Shown piece after piece: positions 55,458 through 64,000 of a stretch of DNA of 64,000 bases. Position numbers and translations under genes: made by a program. The stretch spans positions 1,984,001 through 2,048,000 of the forward strand of contig NZ_CP069370.1 in the NCBI RefSeq assembly GCF_019623905.1, read 5' to 3'. The notes under the pieces were generated by a model, which saw only the letters and a list, made by a program, of their open reading frames with translations, was not told the origin of the DNA and did not search any database. Numbering within the stretch: the stretch's first letter is position 1; each line of letters starts with the position of its first letter. Source of the DNA: Neotabrizicola shimadae. GTDB lineage: Bacteria; Pseudomonadota; Alphaproteobacteria; Rhodobacterales; Rhodobacteraceae.

Positions 55458-56612
55458 ATGGATATTGAACCATCAGTCTTGAAGAAGCTTGTTGCTGCAA
55501 GGTACTTCTACCAATTGTCGACGGAACAGGCCGCTCTAGAACAGGGCCCTCCTGTCTTTGCAGCAGTATCACTGCTTCAAGACGCCCTTGAGACCTTCTT
55601 CATTGCCTGCTGTGATCATCTGAATGCGGATGTGCCGAGGAAGATTGAATTCATTCAGTATATTGACAAGATAAACGACTGCATCGGCCCTGATCGAACC
55701 TTGCCGAATAAGCGCAGGCTCATAGAGATAAACTCAGTTCGAGTGAGTGCAAAGCACCACGGCGCGTTGCCCGATGCTCGTGAGCTGGCCGGATACGTCG
55801 ACGATACCCGTCGCTTCCTTGAAAGTGCATGTAAGGTAGTCTTCGATTGCGATTTCTGGCATCTCAGCCTTGTGGATTCTCTAAAGGACAGCCCATCTAA
55901 GTCGGAACTAATCAAGGCTCAGAATGCAATAAAAAATAGAGATTTCCATGAAGTTCTGACGCTATGTCGTCGAGCTCTATTTCTGGAGTTCGAGGAAGCC
56001 TACGATGTAAGATTATTCGAGAAAGAGCAAATCAACGCCCTTACCTCGGCGCTCTGCAAGGCGCCCCAGTTTGCCCGCTCGAATTCCTACATATCACAAT
56101 ATGTCACAGATCCGTTTGACTACATAGTGCTCGATCGAGATCGCATCGATTCTGACCTAGCAAAGCTTCGCATTGATCACGCGATGTGGTGGAATGTTCG
56201 GCGATTGACGCCAGATGTCTATAGATTTCAGCGCGACTCGGAATGGTTAACAAAGTTTGACATTGGCCTATTTGAGCCGAAAGGCATAGAAATGCGGGCT
56301 GCCTATGTCTTAGAAAGCATGATAGAAATTGTTCGGCGAGTTCAGATATCAAGAGGCTCTTATCGATCTTCCGGCACGGCGGAATATCATGAAGTGACCG
56401 CTGCGCCGAACTCCAAAGTCCTTCGCCGGGCTCTTCTTGAGAGCGAGGTGGTATACAAAGTGGGAAGCAGCCCAACAAAGCTTCGAGTTCAATATAGATC
56501 ACCGGGACTCGACGGGAAAGGCAGCTTTTGGCATGTTGTTGATTTTTGGGCAAGTGACAATCATGATTCGATTTTGATCGGATACCTCAGTGAGAGTGAC
56601 ACTCAGCCGTAG
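55458..56612 (+). CDS. Uncharacterised protein with HEPN-like N-terminal domain, likely acquired
   Basis: This encodes 384 residues. The DNA is visibly more A/T-rich than its neighbours and uses codons such as ATA, AGA and TTA that are rare elsewhere in the window, a sign of transfer. Residues ~10-130 are helical and contain Arg95-Val-Ser-Ala-Lys-His100 followed by a long helix; an RxxxxH pair of this spacing in such a helical domain resembles HEPN RNases of defence and toxin-antitoxin systems, although the usual Asn after Arg is Val. The remaining ~250 residues (with Trp-Trp-Asn-Val, Phe-Trp-His-Val-Val-Asp-Phe-Trp) are unrecognised. It is directly flanked by uvrB and an IS110 element. Function unproven. 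Confidence 0.6.
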   Translation: MDIEPSVLKKLVAARYFYQLSTEQAALEQGPPVFAAVSLLQDALETFFIACCDHLNADVPRKIEFIQYIDKINDCIGPDRTLPNKRRLIEINSVRVSAKHHGALPDARELAGYVDDTRRFLESACKVVFDCDFWHLSLVDSLKDSPSKSELIKAQNAIKNRDFHEVLTLCRRALFLEFEEAYDVRLFEKEQINALTSALCKAPQFARSNSYISQYVTDPFDYIVLDRDRIDSDLAKLRIDHAMWWNVRRLTPDVYRFQRDSEWLTKFDIGLFEPKGIEMRAAYVLESMIEIVRRVQISRGSYRSSGTAEYHEVTAAPNSKVLRRALLESEVVYKVGSSPTKLRVQYRSPGLDGKGSFWHVVDFWASDNHDSILIGYLSESDTQP

Positions 56613-56623
56613 CTAGCCGTAGC
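56605..56623. repeat. Short direct repeat at the IS110 left junction
   Basis: AGCCGTAGC occurs twice (56605-56613 and 56615-56623), and the stop codon of the HEPN-like gene lies in the first copy. It may mark the insertion point of the IS110 element or be part of its end. Confidence 0.4.
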
Positions 56624-56632
56624 AACTGTCTT

Positions 56633-57720
<1,088 letters not shown>

Positions 57721-57741
57721 CGCAAAACGGCAAGAGACAAG

Positions 57742-58272
57742 GGTGGGTGAAACCCACCATCCCCGCGAAACCCACTCGACCGAGGCCGTACCGCAATTTC
57801 CGGCGAACGGTGGGTGTCACCTCCCCTACCCCATACGTTTCTGACCGGGTTTCTGGGACAACGCCCCCCGCCCGAGGCCATCGCCTCGGGCGCCGCGACC
57901 GGCCACCGCATTCCCGCCCGTGCGCCCAAGCGCACGGGCCGCGACTGCCCCCCGCAGGGCAGTCGCGCAAGCGCGACCGCCGGGGCAGCCGCGCCCCGTG
58001 CCCAACCCGCGGCGCCAACGGATAACCCCTTGGCGAAATGCCGGCATTTCGCCAACCGCGCCGGTCGGGTGTCCACCGGACACCCGCCTTGTCGGCGCGA
58101 AAGCAGGCGTGGCGTGAGGTTCCACCCCAAAACCCCCGATCCCAACGGCCCCCGTAGGTCGGGGTTCACCCCGACTCCCGGCCCTCCAGCGATCCGTAGG
58201 GTGCGCATTCATTGCGCACCAATCCCCCGCCCCTCGGCCCCATAACGGTGCGCAATGAATGCGCACCCTACG
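57742..58272. repeat. Dense array of perfect inverted repeats
   Basis: The 727-base non-coding region between the IS110 transposase and the NYN gene holds at least nine inverted repeats: 57742-57758 (7-bp arms), 57869-57892 (10), 57916-57939 (10), 57941-57966 (10), 57981-57998 (6), 58030-58055 (26-base perfect palindrome with core TGCCGGCA), 58066-58086 (9), 58158-58175 (7) and 58195-58220 with 58247-58272 (26-bp arms, 26-base spacer). 57962-57977 can pair alternatively with itself and compete with the fourth. No coding gene is supported here. Confidence 0.8.
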
Positions 58273-58295
58273 CGCCAACTCCGATCATCCGCCGC

Positions 58296-58820
58296 TCACC
58301 CTTCCCCCAAATCCAGCCACACCTTCCCCTCCCGCACCCCGCCGCGAATCAACCGCCCCGGCTCCGTCACCTCGGGATGCGCCCCGGCCCAGTCACGGTA
58401 GCGGTCGTTCGTCACCACCGGCGCACCAAGGTCGCGGGCGGCGGCGAGGATCCAGCCGTCCGCCACCTGCCCCTTCGGCACCACCATCACCTGCGCCACC
58501 GGCAGGCCCAGAAGCCTCGCCATCGCCCCGTCATGGCGATACCGCCCCATCAGCTTCCACCCGGCATTGGCATCGAACACCACGCCGGGGGTGTAGCCGC
58601 GCCGCTTCAACTCGGCCACCACCGCGCGCAGCACCAGCAGGTCGGGCGTATTGTCCTTCCAGTGCATGACGTTCGACCCGTCCACCACCACATGCCGCTT
58701 CGGCTGCAGCGCGCGCCGCACCCAGTGCAGCAGCTTCAGGATCAGGGGCAGCGCCAGCAGGGCCAGGGCCAGCGCCACCAGACCGGCGCGCTGAGACAGA
58801 AGGGACAGGAACTCGGACAT
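58296..58820 (-). CDS. Membrane-anchored NYN (Zc3h12a-like) ribonuclease
   Basis: This encodes 174 residues from ATG 58820 (a GTG at 58835 is possible). One N-terminal transmembrane helix (~residues 12-31, very Leu/Ala rich) is followed by an NYN/PIN-like nuclease domain: Val-Val-Val-Asp-Gly-Ser-Asn-Val-Met-His (~residues 44-53), Val-Val-Phe-Asp-Ala-Asn, Asp-Gly-Trp-Ile-Leu-Ala-Ala-Ala and Val-Thr-Asn-Asp-Arg-Tyr-Arg-Asp-Trp. The acidic residues form the metal site. It is predicted to cut RNA at the inner membrane; targets are unknown. Confidence 0.85.
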   Translation of the reverse strand: MSEFLSLLSQRAGLVALALALLALPLILKLLHWVRRALQPKRHVVVDGSNVMHWKDNTPDLLVLRAVVAELKRRGYTPGVVFDANAGWKLMGRYRHDGAMARLLGLPVAQVMVVPKGQVADGWILAAARDLGAPVVTNDRYRDWAGAHPEVTEPGRLIRGGVREGKVWLDLGEG

Positions 58821-58943
58821 CGTCACCACCGGCACAACCTTTCGGCGATCCTGCCAAAGCCCTGCGCCGCGCTCAAGCCCCGCCCCCTATGCGCCACCGC
58901 CCCGGCCTGCTAGCCTGTGGCCCTTCGTGGGAAGGAGCCGCCG

Positions 58944-59270
58944 ATGCCCTGGGATGAAGGTCTGGCGCAGCTGATGCGCGACGATCTCGCCGCCGAGCCG
59001 GTGACCGAGAAGAAGATGTTCGGCGGCCTCGCCTTCCTTCTGAACGGCCACATGGTCTGCGGCATCCACAAGGGCGGCGCCATGTTCCGCGTGGGCAAGC
59101 CGAACGAGGCCGAGGCGCTGGCCGTGCCCGGCGCCAGCCCGATGATGTTCACCGGCCGCCCGATGTCCGGCATGGTGGATTGCTCCGACGAAGCCTGCGC
59201 CGACGACACCCGCCGGGGCCGCCTGATGGCCCTGTCGCTCGGCTTCGTGCGGGCGCTGCCGCCGAAGTAG
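58944..59270 (+). CDS. TfoX N-terminal domain protein
   Basis: This encodes 108 residues; ATG 58944 follows GAAGGAG by 8 bases. The TfoX_N core is clear: Lys-Lys-Met-Phe-Gly-Gly-Leu-Ala-Phe-Leu-Leu-Asn-Gly-His-Met (~residues 23-37), Phe-Arg-Val-Gly and Met-Phe-Thr-Gly-Arg-Pro-Met-Ser-Gly. Only the N-terminal half of E. coli TfoX/Sxy (a competence regulator) is present, and the role of such short forms is not known. It is probably a single-gene unit ended by element copy C. Confidence 0.9.
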   Translation: MPWDEGLAQLMRDDLAAEPVTEKKMFGGLAFLLNGHMVCGIHKGGAMFRVGKPNEAEALAVPGASPMMFTGRPMSGMVDCSDEACADDTRRGRLMALSLGFVRALPPK

Positions 59271-59301
59271 CCGGGGACGGTTTCCGCCTCTGCCTGTTGT
59301 G

Positions 59302-59389
59302 CGCCTCGGACAATCGTTAAGTCCAAGTTAATCCGCGCTCGCAACCCATTGATATTGCTCAATCCGGCAAGGCGTCCGAGCTCGGACGC
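59302..59389 (+). repeat. Interspersed element, copy C
   Basis: TTAAGTCCAAGTTAAT (59317-59332) and the palindrome GCGTCCGAGCTCGGACGC (59372-59389) are 39 bases apart, with CATTGAT in the spacer. CTCGGAC at 59304-59310 lies 9 bases before GTCCAAG, as in copy A. It sits between the TfoX_N gene and the aminotransferase gene, 41 bases before the latter's ATG. Confidence 0.8.
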
Positions 59390-59430
59390 CCCCCTTGCAC
59401 CCCGGCCGCCTTTCAGGCTCAACTCGGGGC

Positions 59431-60534
59431 ATGACCCGCTTCCTCACCCCCCTCGCCCAGGGCCTCCCGGCCACCGTCCCCTTCACCGGCCCCGAGACGC
59501 TGGAGCGCACCCGCGGCCGCCCCTTCCGGGCCCGCCTCGGCGCCAACGAAAGCCTCTTCGGCCCCTCCCCCCGCGCGGTCGAAGCCATGGCCCAGGCCGC
59601 CGCCGAGGCCTGGATGTACGGCGACCCCGACCAGCACGACCTCAAGGCCGCCATCGCCGCCCACCATGGCATCGCCCCCGGCCACATCGTCCCCGGCGAG
59701 GGCATCGACGGCCTGCTCGGCCTCCTCGTCCGCCTGACCGTGGCCCCCGGCGACCGGGTCGTCACCTCCGCCGGCGCCTACCCCACCTTCGCCTTCCACG
59801 TGACCGGCCACGGCGGCACCCTTACCCGTGTCCCCTACCTCGGCAACCACGAGGACCCGCAGGCCCTTCTGGACGCCGCCCACGCCACCGGGGCAAAGCT
59901 CCTGTACCTCTCGAACCCCGACAACCCGATGGGCAGCCATCATCCGGCCGAGGTGATCGAGGCCATGCTGGACCTGCTGCCCGCGACCTGCCTTCTGGTT
60001 CTGGACGAGGCCTACATCGACCTCGCCCCCGCCGGCACTGCCCCCCGCATCGCCCCCGACGACCCCAGGGTGATCCGGTTCCGGACCTTCTCCAAGGGCT
60101 ACGGCCTCGCCGGCCTGCGCATGGGCTATGCCCTGGCCGCCGAACCGCTGGCCCGCGCCTTCGACCGGGTCCGCAACCACTTCGGCCTCGGCCGAATTGC
60201 CCAGGCCGGCGCCATCGCCGCGCTCAACGACCAAGGCTGGCTGGCCCATGTCCGAGGCCAGGTCGAGCACGCCAAGCTCCGCATTGCCCGGATCGCCCGC
60301 GCCAACGGGCTGGAGCCCCTGCCCTCGGCCACCAACTTCGTGACCATCGACTGCGGCCGCGGCGGCGCATTTGCCCGGGCGGTCCTGACGGCCCTGCAGG
60401 ACCGTGACGTCTTTGTCCGGATGCCGGGCATAGCCCCGCTGGACCGCTGCATCCGGATCAGCGCGGGGGATGCGGCGGCGCTGGCGGTGCTGGAGGAGGC
60501 GCTGCCTGCGGCGCTGGCCGCGGCGCGGGGCTGA
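59431..60534 (+). CDS. Pyridoxal-phosphate aminotransferase, HisC-like
   Basis: This encodes 367 residues. Fold-type I aminotransferase: Asn-Glu-Ser (~residues 38-40), Tyr-Gly-Asp-Pro-Asp-Gln, Asn-Pro-Asp-Asn-Pro-Met-Gly (~residues 170-176), Leu-Asp-Glu-Ala-Tyr and PLP Lys in Thr-Phe-Ser-Lys-Gly-Tyr-Gly-Leu-Ala-Gly-Leu-Arg-Met-Gly-Tyr (~residue 221). It resembles histidinol-phosphate/aromatic aminotransferases; no other his gene is near, so hisC is not assigned. It converges with the DUF4177 gene, the stops abutting. Confidence 0.88.
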   Translation: MTRFLTPLAQGLPATVPFTGPETLERTRGRPFRARLGANESLFGPSPRAVEAMAQAAAEAWMYGDPDQHDLKAAIAAHHGIAPGHIVPGEGIDGLLGLLVRLTVAPGDRVVTSAGAYPTFAFHVTGHGGTLTRVPYLGNHEDPQALLDAAHATGAKLLYLSNPDNPMGSHHPAEVIEAMLDLLPATCLLVLDEAYIDLAPAGTAPRIAPDDPRVIRFRTFSKGYGLAGLRMGYALAAEPLARAFDRVRNHFGLGRIAQAGAIAALNDQGWLAHVRGQVEHAKLRIARIARANGLEPLPSATNFVTIDCGRGGAFARAVLTALQDRDVFVRMPGIAPLDRCIRISAGDAAALAVLEEALPAALAAARG

Positions 60535-60939
60535 TCACTCCTCGGCGGCGGGGCGCGGGGCGGCTGGCCCGAGCGCGGGCGCGGCGCCGGGCGCCGCCTC
60601 GGCCTTGCCGAGCCACAGGGGCGTCGGGCGGCGGACCGGAGCCGAAGGTTCAGGCGGGGCTGGCAGGGGGAGCACGGGCTCGACGGGGCGTTGGGCTTCG
60701 GGTTCGGGGAGCGGGCGGCGGAAGACGAGAAGGGTCTGGAAGGTGGTCTTGCTGCCGGTCAACCCGGTCCGCTCCTCGCAAGGGAGGGTGTCGGCGCGCA
60801 GGTATTCCCAGCCCTGGGCGCCCAACTCGTTCATCACGGCGGTGAGGGAGGCGGCGAACCGGTCCTCGGTCGTCTTGGCGCCCCTGACCTTGTCGGCCTT
60901 CCGCGGCGCCGGCATCACCCTGTATTCGTAGCGTTGCAT
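60535..60939 (-). CDS. DUF4177 domain protein
   Basis: This encodes 134 residues from ATG 60939 (GGGGGA upstream). The first ~70 residues match DUF4177: Tyr-Glu-Tyr-Arg-Val, an amphipathic helix, Leu-Gly-Ala-Gln-Gly-Trp-Glu-Tyr and Leu-Leu-Val-Phe-Arg-Arg-Pro. The remaining half is a Pro/Ala-rich disordered tail. Function is unknown. Element copy D lies 84 bases upstream of the start. Confidence 0.82.
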   Translation of the reverse strand: MQRYEYRVMPAPRKADKVRGAKTTEDRFAASLTAVMNELGAQGWEYLRADTLPCEERTGLTGSKTTFQTLLVFRRPLPEPEAQRPVEPVLPLPAPPEPSAPVRRPTPLWLGKAEAAPGAAPALGPAAPRPAAEE

Positions 60940-61022
60940 CCCGTCCCCCTTGCGCGTCGCAGGCCTAGCCGAAAATCGCGCCGGTGGCGAGGGTGGAGGC
61001 GAGGGCATCGGCGCCCGGTTGC

Positions 61023-61096
61023 GCGTCCGAGCTCGGACGCCCCGCCTGATCAAACGAAATCAATGGCTTAAGAAGCCGAATTAACTTGGACTTAAC
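61023..61096 (-). repeat. Interspersed element, copy D (reverse orientation)
   Basis: Read on the minus strand, TTAAGTCCAAGTTAAT (61095-61080) is followed after 39 bases by the palindrome at 61040-61023, with CATTGATTT between. It lies between the small membrane-protein gene and DUF4177, pointing at the latter. The upstream CTCGGAC seen in copies A and C is absent here. Confidence 0.8.
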
Positions 61097-61106
61097 AATT
61101 TCCCGT

Positions 61107-61445
61107 TCAGCCGGCATGGACGACGCCCGCAGCCATCAAGAGCACGACCAGGCCGGAAAGCGAGAAGGCGGCGCGCAAGAGGAACATCGGGCCGAAGCCG
61201 GGGAACATACGCACGAAGACCATGCGCGACAGGAGCCCCACCAGACCGCCGCCGCCCACCAGAGCTACGGCCGCCAGCGTCATGGCGGTGGCGGGCGAGA
61301 CATCCGCGGGCACGACCCCGGTGCCAAGCGGCACGGCCAGCGCCCCGGCCCCGCCAAGCCGCATGGCCAGACGGCGCGGCGACACCATGCAGGCAGCAAA
61401 GGCGCCAAGGCAGAGCGTTTCCGGAGTAAGCGAGATCGGGTCCAT
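61107..61445 (-). CDS. Small hypothetical membrane protein
   Basis: This encodes 112 residues, strongly hydrophobic with about three transmembrane segments (residues ~10-45, ~52-72 and ~85-108). Pro-Arg-Arg-Leu-Ala-Met-Arg in the first loop supplies positive charge. I do not recognise a family. Element copy D begins 10 bases after its stop. Confidence 0.6.
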   Translation of the reverse strand: MDPISLTPETLCLGAFAACMVSPRRLAMRLGGAGALAVPLGTGVVPADVSPATAMTLAAVALVGGGGLVGLLSRMVFVRMFPGFGPMFLLRAAFSLSGLVVLLMAAGVVHAG

Positions 61446-61587
61446 GTTGACGGATTAGACGCCGATTCAGAACGGCGAAAGGCGGAATCGCGGCATCGTC
61501 ATGGCAGAAGACAGCCTGTTGCGCCGGCGCCAATCTTCTTTGCGGCAGATATCCTTGGGGGGAGGCCGGGGCGGCGGAAAAGGGCTT

Positions 61588-61607
61588 GCGCGGGCCCTGG
61601 CCCGCGC
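61588..61607 (-). terminator. Terminator of gatB
   Basis: GCGCGGGCC (61588-61596) pairs with GGCCCGCGC (61599-61607) around a 2-base loop, 10 bases past the gatB stop; CCCTTTTCC follows on the minus strand. Confidence 0.65.
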
Positions 61608-61617
61608 TCCGCCTGGC

Positions 61618-63144
61618 TCAGAGGCCGAGCTTCTTCGCCACCATCTCGTTCACCACGGCGGGGTTGGCCTTGCCGCCAGTGGCCTTCAGCACCTGGCCGG
61701 TGAACCAGCCCGCGAGCTTGGCGTTGGTCCGGGCCTTTTCCACCTGGGCCGGGTTGGCGGCGATCAGCTCATCCAGCGCCGCCTCGATGGCGCCAGTGTC
61801 GGTGACCTGCTTCCAGCCGCGCGCCTCGACGATCTGCGCAGGGTCGCCGCCTTCGGTGTAGAGCACCTCGAAGACATCCTTGGCGATCTTGCCCGAGATC
61901 GTGCCGGCCGAGATCAGGTCGATGATGCCGCCCAGTTGCCCGGCAGAGACCGGGCTTTCGGTGATGGCATGGCCTTCCTTCTTCAGCCGGCCGAAGAGTT
62001 CATTGATGACCCAGTTCGCGGCGATCTTGCCGTCGCGGCCCCGCGCCACGTCCTCGAAGAAGCGGGCTGATTCCACGTCGGCGGTCAGGACCGAGGCGTC
62101 ATAGTCGGTCAGGCCGAAGTCACCCATGAAGCGGGCCTTCTTGGCATCGGGCAGTTCCGGCATGGACGCCGCGATGCCGTCCACCCAGGCTTGTTCGATT
62201 TCCAGGGGCAGCAGGTCCGGGTCGGGGAAGTAGCGGTAGTCATGCGCCTCTTCCTTCGACCGCATGGACCGCGTTTCGCCCTTGTCCGGATCGTAGAGCC
62301 GGGTTTCCTGCACGACTTTGCCGCCGTCTTCCAGGATGGCGATCTGGCGGCGGGCCTCGTACTCGATGGCGGCCTGGATGAACCGCAGCGAGTTCATGTT
62401 CTTGATTTCGCAGCGCGTACCAAGATGGCCGAAATCCTGCGTGGCCTGGTATTTCTCGTAGTCGCCCGGCCGGCAGACCGAGACGTTCACGTCGGCACGC
62501 AGGTTGCCGTGCTGCATGTTGCCGTCACAGGTGCCGAGATAGAGCATGATCTGGCGCAGCTTGGCGACATAGGCGGCGGCTTCCTCGGGGCCCCGGATGT
62601 CGGGGCGGCTGACGATTTCCATCAGCGCGACGCCGGTGCGGTTGAAATCGACGAAGGACATGGTCGGATCCATGTCATGGATCGACTTGCCGGCATCCTG
62701 CTCCAGGTGGATGCGTTCGATGCGCACCCGGCGGGCCGTTCTTTGACCTTCGGGGCCGGGGCCCATCTCCACGATCACCTCGCCCTCGCCCACCACGGGG
62801 TGGTAGAGCTGGCTGATCTGATAGCCCTGCGGCAGATCGGGATAGAAATAATTCTTGCGGTCGAAGGCCGAGACCAGGTTGATCTTCGCCTTCAGGCCAA
62901 GGCCGGTGCGCACGGCCTGTTCCACGCAGAATTCGTTGATGACCGGCAACATGCCCGGCATGGCGCAATCGACGAAGGAGACGTTCGAGTTCGGCTCGGA
63001 CCCGACGGCGGTGGAGGCGCCCGAGAAAAGCTTGGCGTTGGACGAGACCTGGGCATGAACCTCCATGCCGATCACCAGTTCCCAGTCGGATTTCGCGCCG
63101 GAAATCACCTTCGGTTTCGGGCTGTCATAGGTCAGGTCGAGCAT
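61618..63144 (-). CDS. gatB: Asp/Glu-tRNA amidotransferase subunit B
   Basis: This encodes 508 residues; ATG 63144 has AAGGGGA at 9 bases, whereas the ATG three codons earlier abuts it. Gly-Met-Glu-Val-His-Ala-Gln (~residue 26), [12 protein letters not shown], [10 protein letters not shown] and a C-terminal YqeY-like tail are all typical. GatB transfers ammonia onto misacylated tRNA in the GatCAB complex, giving Gln-tRNA or Asn-tRNA. gatA and gatC are not in the window. Confidence 0.97.
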   Translation of the reverse strand: MLDLTYDSPKPKVISGAKSDWELVIGMEVHAQVSSNAKLFSGASTAVGSEPNSNVSFVDCAMPGMLPVINEFCVEQAVRTGLGLKAKINLVSAFDRKNYFYPDLPQGYQISQLYHPVVGEGEVIVEMGPGPEGQRTARRVRIERIHLEQDAGKSIHDMDPTMSFVDFNRTGVALMEIVSRPDIRGPEEAAAYVAKLRQIMLYLGTCDGNMQHGNLRADVNVSVCRPGDYEKYQATQDFGHLGTRCEIKNMNSLRFIQAAIEYEARRQIAILEDGGKVVQETRLYDPDKGETRSMRSKEEAHDYRYFPDPDLLPLEIEQAWVDGIAASMPELPDAKKARFMGDFGLTDYDASVLTADVESARFFEDVARGRDGKIAANWVINELFGRLKKEGHAITESPVSAGQLGGIIDLISAGTISGKIAKDVFEVLYTEGGDPAQIVEARGWKQVTDTGAIEAALDELIAANPAQVEKARTNAKLAGWFTGQVLKATGGKANPAVVNEMVAKKLGL

Positions 63145-63233
63145 GGGTTTCATTCCCCTTCGCGGTGCTGCGAGACTTCCTTACGCAGGCCGGCGCTGCG
63201 GGGCAAGGGGCGGGGCAAGGCGGGTGGGTGGCG

Positions 63234-63290
63234 GATTCGCGCCGACTCAGCACCGAGTCGTGATCGGTCGGGTTGTGAGAATCACGATTC
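63234..63290. promoter_or_regulatory. Cluster of five GANTC sites
   Basis: GANTC occurs at 63234-63238 (GATTC), 63244-63248 (GACTC), 63255-63259 (GAGTC), 63279-63283 (GAATC) and 63286-63290 (GATTC), five within 57 bases and arranged as GACTC/GAGTC and GAATC/GATTC inverted pairs. They lie between gatB and the SLT lipoprotein gene, about 55-110 bases before the latter's start. Confidence 0.5.
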
Positions 63291-63343
63291 GCGTTCCAGA
63301 ACCCTTCGGTCGCGCAAGGATGCGATGCCACAAGTACGGATCA

Positions 63344-63994
63344 ATGCAACTCAGGACGACCCTCTGCCTTCTGGCGCTTGCGGCCACCGCGGCCTGTTCG
63401 ACGATGAACTCCGGCGACGATCTTCCCGCGATGCGGTGGGACCATCGCCCGGAAGCCGAAGTGTGGACCTCGCGTTCGCTGGTTGCGGCGGCGAAGCTTG
63501 ATGACGAACTGGCCGAGACCGTGCCTGCCGACATCGAGACCTGGTGCCCCGGTTACGAAGATGCCTCGATCGAGGACCGCCGGGCCTTCTGGGTCGGCAT
63601 CTTCTCGGCGCTGGCCAAGCATGAAAGCACATGGAACCCGAAGGCCTCGGGCGGCGGCGGGGCCTGGATCGGGCTGACGCAAATCTCGCCCGCGACCGCG
63701 CGGCAGTATGGTTGCGAGGCCAATTCGACGGCCGAGTTGAAGGACGGGGCCGCCAATCTGGCCTGTGCGCTGCGCATCGGCGCGGCGCAGGTGGACCGCG
63801 ACAATCTGGTGGTTGGCAACGGCGCGCGGGGCCTCGGCCGCGACTGGGCGCCGTTCCGCAGCGCGAAGAAGCGCGCGGATATCGCGGAATGGACGCGCAG
63901 CCAGGAGTATTGCCAGAAGAAGCCCACGACGCTGGCCTTCCTGAGCACGATGTCGGTGCCCCTGACGGTTCGACCGATCCCGGCCGCGCAGTAA
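63344..63994 (+). CDS. SLT-type transglycosylase lipoprotein
   Basis: This encodes 216 residues from ATG 63344, chosen because it begins a lipoprotein signal (Leu-Cys-Leu-Leu-Ala-Leu ... Thr-Ala-Ala-Cys, Cys ~18); the ribosome site is weak. The SLT-like domain has the catalytic Glu in Ala-Lys-His-Glu-Ser-Thr-Trp-Asn-Pro (~residue 90) and Gly-Leu-Thr-Gln-Ile-Ser-Pro (~residue 107). Cys residues later in the chain may pair. It would cut peptidoglycan from the membrane side. GANTC clustering upstream hints at cell-cycle control. Confidence 0.82.
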   Translation: MQLRTTLCLLALAATAACSTMNSGDDLPAMRWDHRPEAEVWTSRSLVAAAKLDDELAETVPADIETWCPGYEDASIEDRRAFWVGIFSALAKHESTWNPKASGGGGAWIGLTQISPATARQYGCEANSTAELKDGAANLACALRIGAAQVDRDNLVVGNGARGLGRDWAPFRSAKKRADIAEWTRSQEYCQKKPTTLAFLSTMSVPLTVRPIPAAQ

Positions 63995-64000
63995 GGCCCA

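Noticed and set aside
57814-58278. Several frames of 90-160 codons within the hairpin array
   Set aside because: Both strands give Arg/Pro/Gly-rich products dictated by the palindromes, with no ribosome sites or domains; treated as non-coding.
58212-58913. 233-codon plus-strand frame over the NYN gene
   Set aside because: It is antisense to the NYN ribonuclease, begins inside the 26-bp inverted repeat and has only His/Arg/Gln/Pro-rich low-complexity sequence.

Overview
The window is 64 kb of GC-rich chromosome with nearly continuous genes. The family-level picture points to an alphaproteobacterium of the Rhodobacteraceae/Paracoccaceae type: an rpsA-ihfB-lapA-trpF block, a TIGR02300 (FYDLN-acid) protein, an NDUFS4-type complex I accessory subunit, thu/agl-type disaccharide genes, GANTC sites and TTAA-N7-TTAA boxes of the CcrM/CtrA kind. 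This assignment is inferred from gene content; no rRNA is present to confirm it.

Layout. 1-5.0 kb: the end of an xpaC-like gene, telA, a DUF2927 lipoprotein, an SPFH/GYF_2 protein and a zinc-ribbon membrane protein, together resembling an envelope-stress (Ter-associated) set. 5.2-7.8 kb: an HTH protein overlapping a small DUF4258-like gene, and a flavin monooxygenase. 8.0-12.9 kb: GNAT, trpF, lapA, ihfB and rpsA on the minus strand, then an I78 inhibitor lipoprotein and a TIGR02300 protein. 13-24.6 kb: tRNA-Ala(GGC) and two sugar uptake units on the minus strand, a xylFHG-like importer and a hybrid agl/thu operon (binding protein, two permeases, ATPase, GH13 alpha-glucosidase, ThuA, ThuB) behind a LacI-type operator. 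24.9-35.3 kb: a 1440-residue RTX protein, an RND efflux pair, and an operon of two secreted acid-tailed proteins with a membrane-anchored LuxR-type regulator. 35.5-49.6 kb: trpB, a serine acetyltransferase-like gene, purC, a PfkB kinase, dtd, an acyl-CoA synthetase, an ABC exporter, three alpha/beta hydrolases, a threonine-dehydratase-like enzyme, an enolase-superfamily enzyme and tRNA-Arg(TCT). 49.7-55.4 kb: a GNAT, the NDUFS4-like protein, a J-domain protein, a second RTX protein and uvrB. 55.4-58.3 kb: a small accessory island with an A/T-richer gene carrying a HEPN-like RxxxxH motif, an IS110-family element with a probable bridge-RNA region, and about 530 bases packed with perfect hairpins. 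58.3-64 kb: an NYN ribonuclease, a TfoX-N protein, a hisC-like aminotransferase, DUF4177, gatB and an SLT lipoprotein.

Most distinctive observations. First, a four-copy intergenic element (about 7.96-8.04, 12.37-12.45, 59.30-59.39 and 61.02-61.10 kb) pairs a CtrA-like box with an 18-bp perfect palindrome at a fixed 38-39 base distance, and reiterates the heptamer GTCCRAG. Second, there is the HEPN-like/IS110/hairpin island behind uvrB. Third, GC hairpins separate the substrate-binding protein gene from its permease in both sugar operons. Fourth, five GANTC sites lie within 57 bases upstream of the terminal SLT lipoprotein gene.
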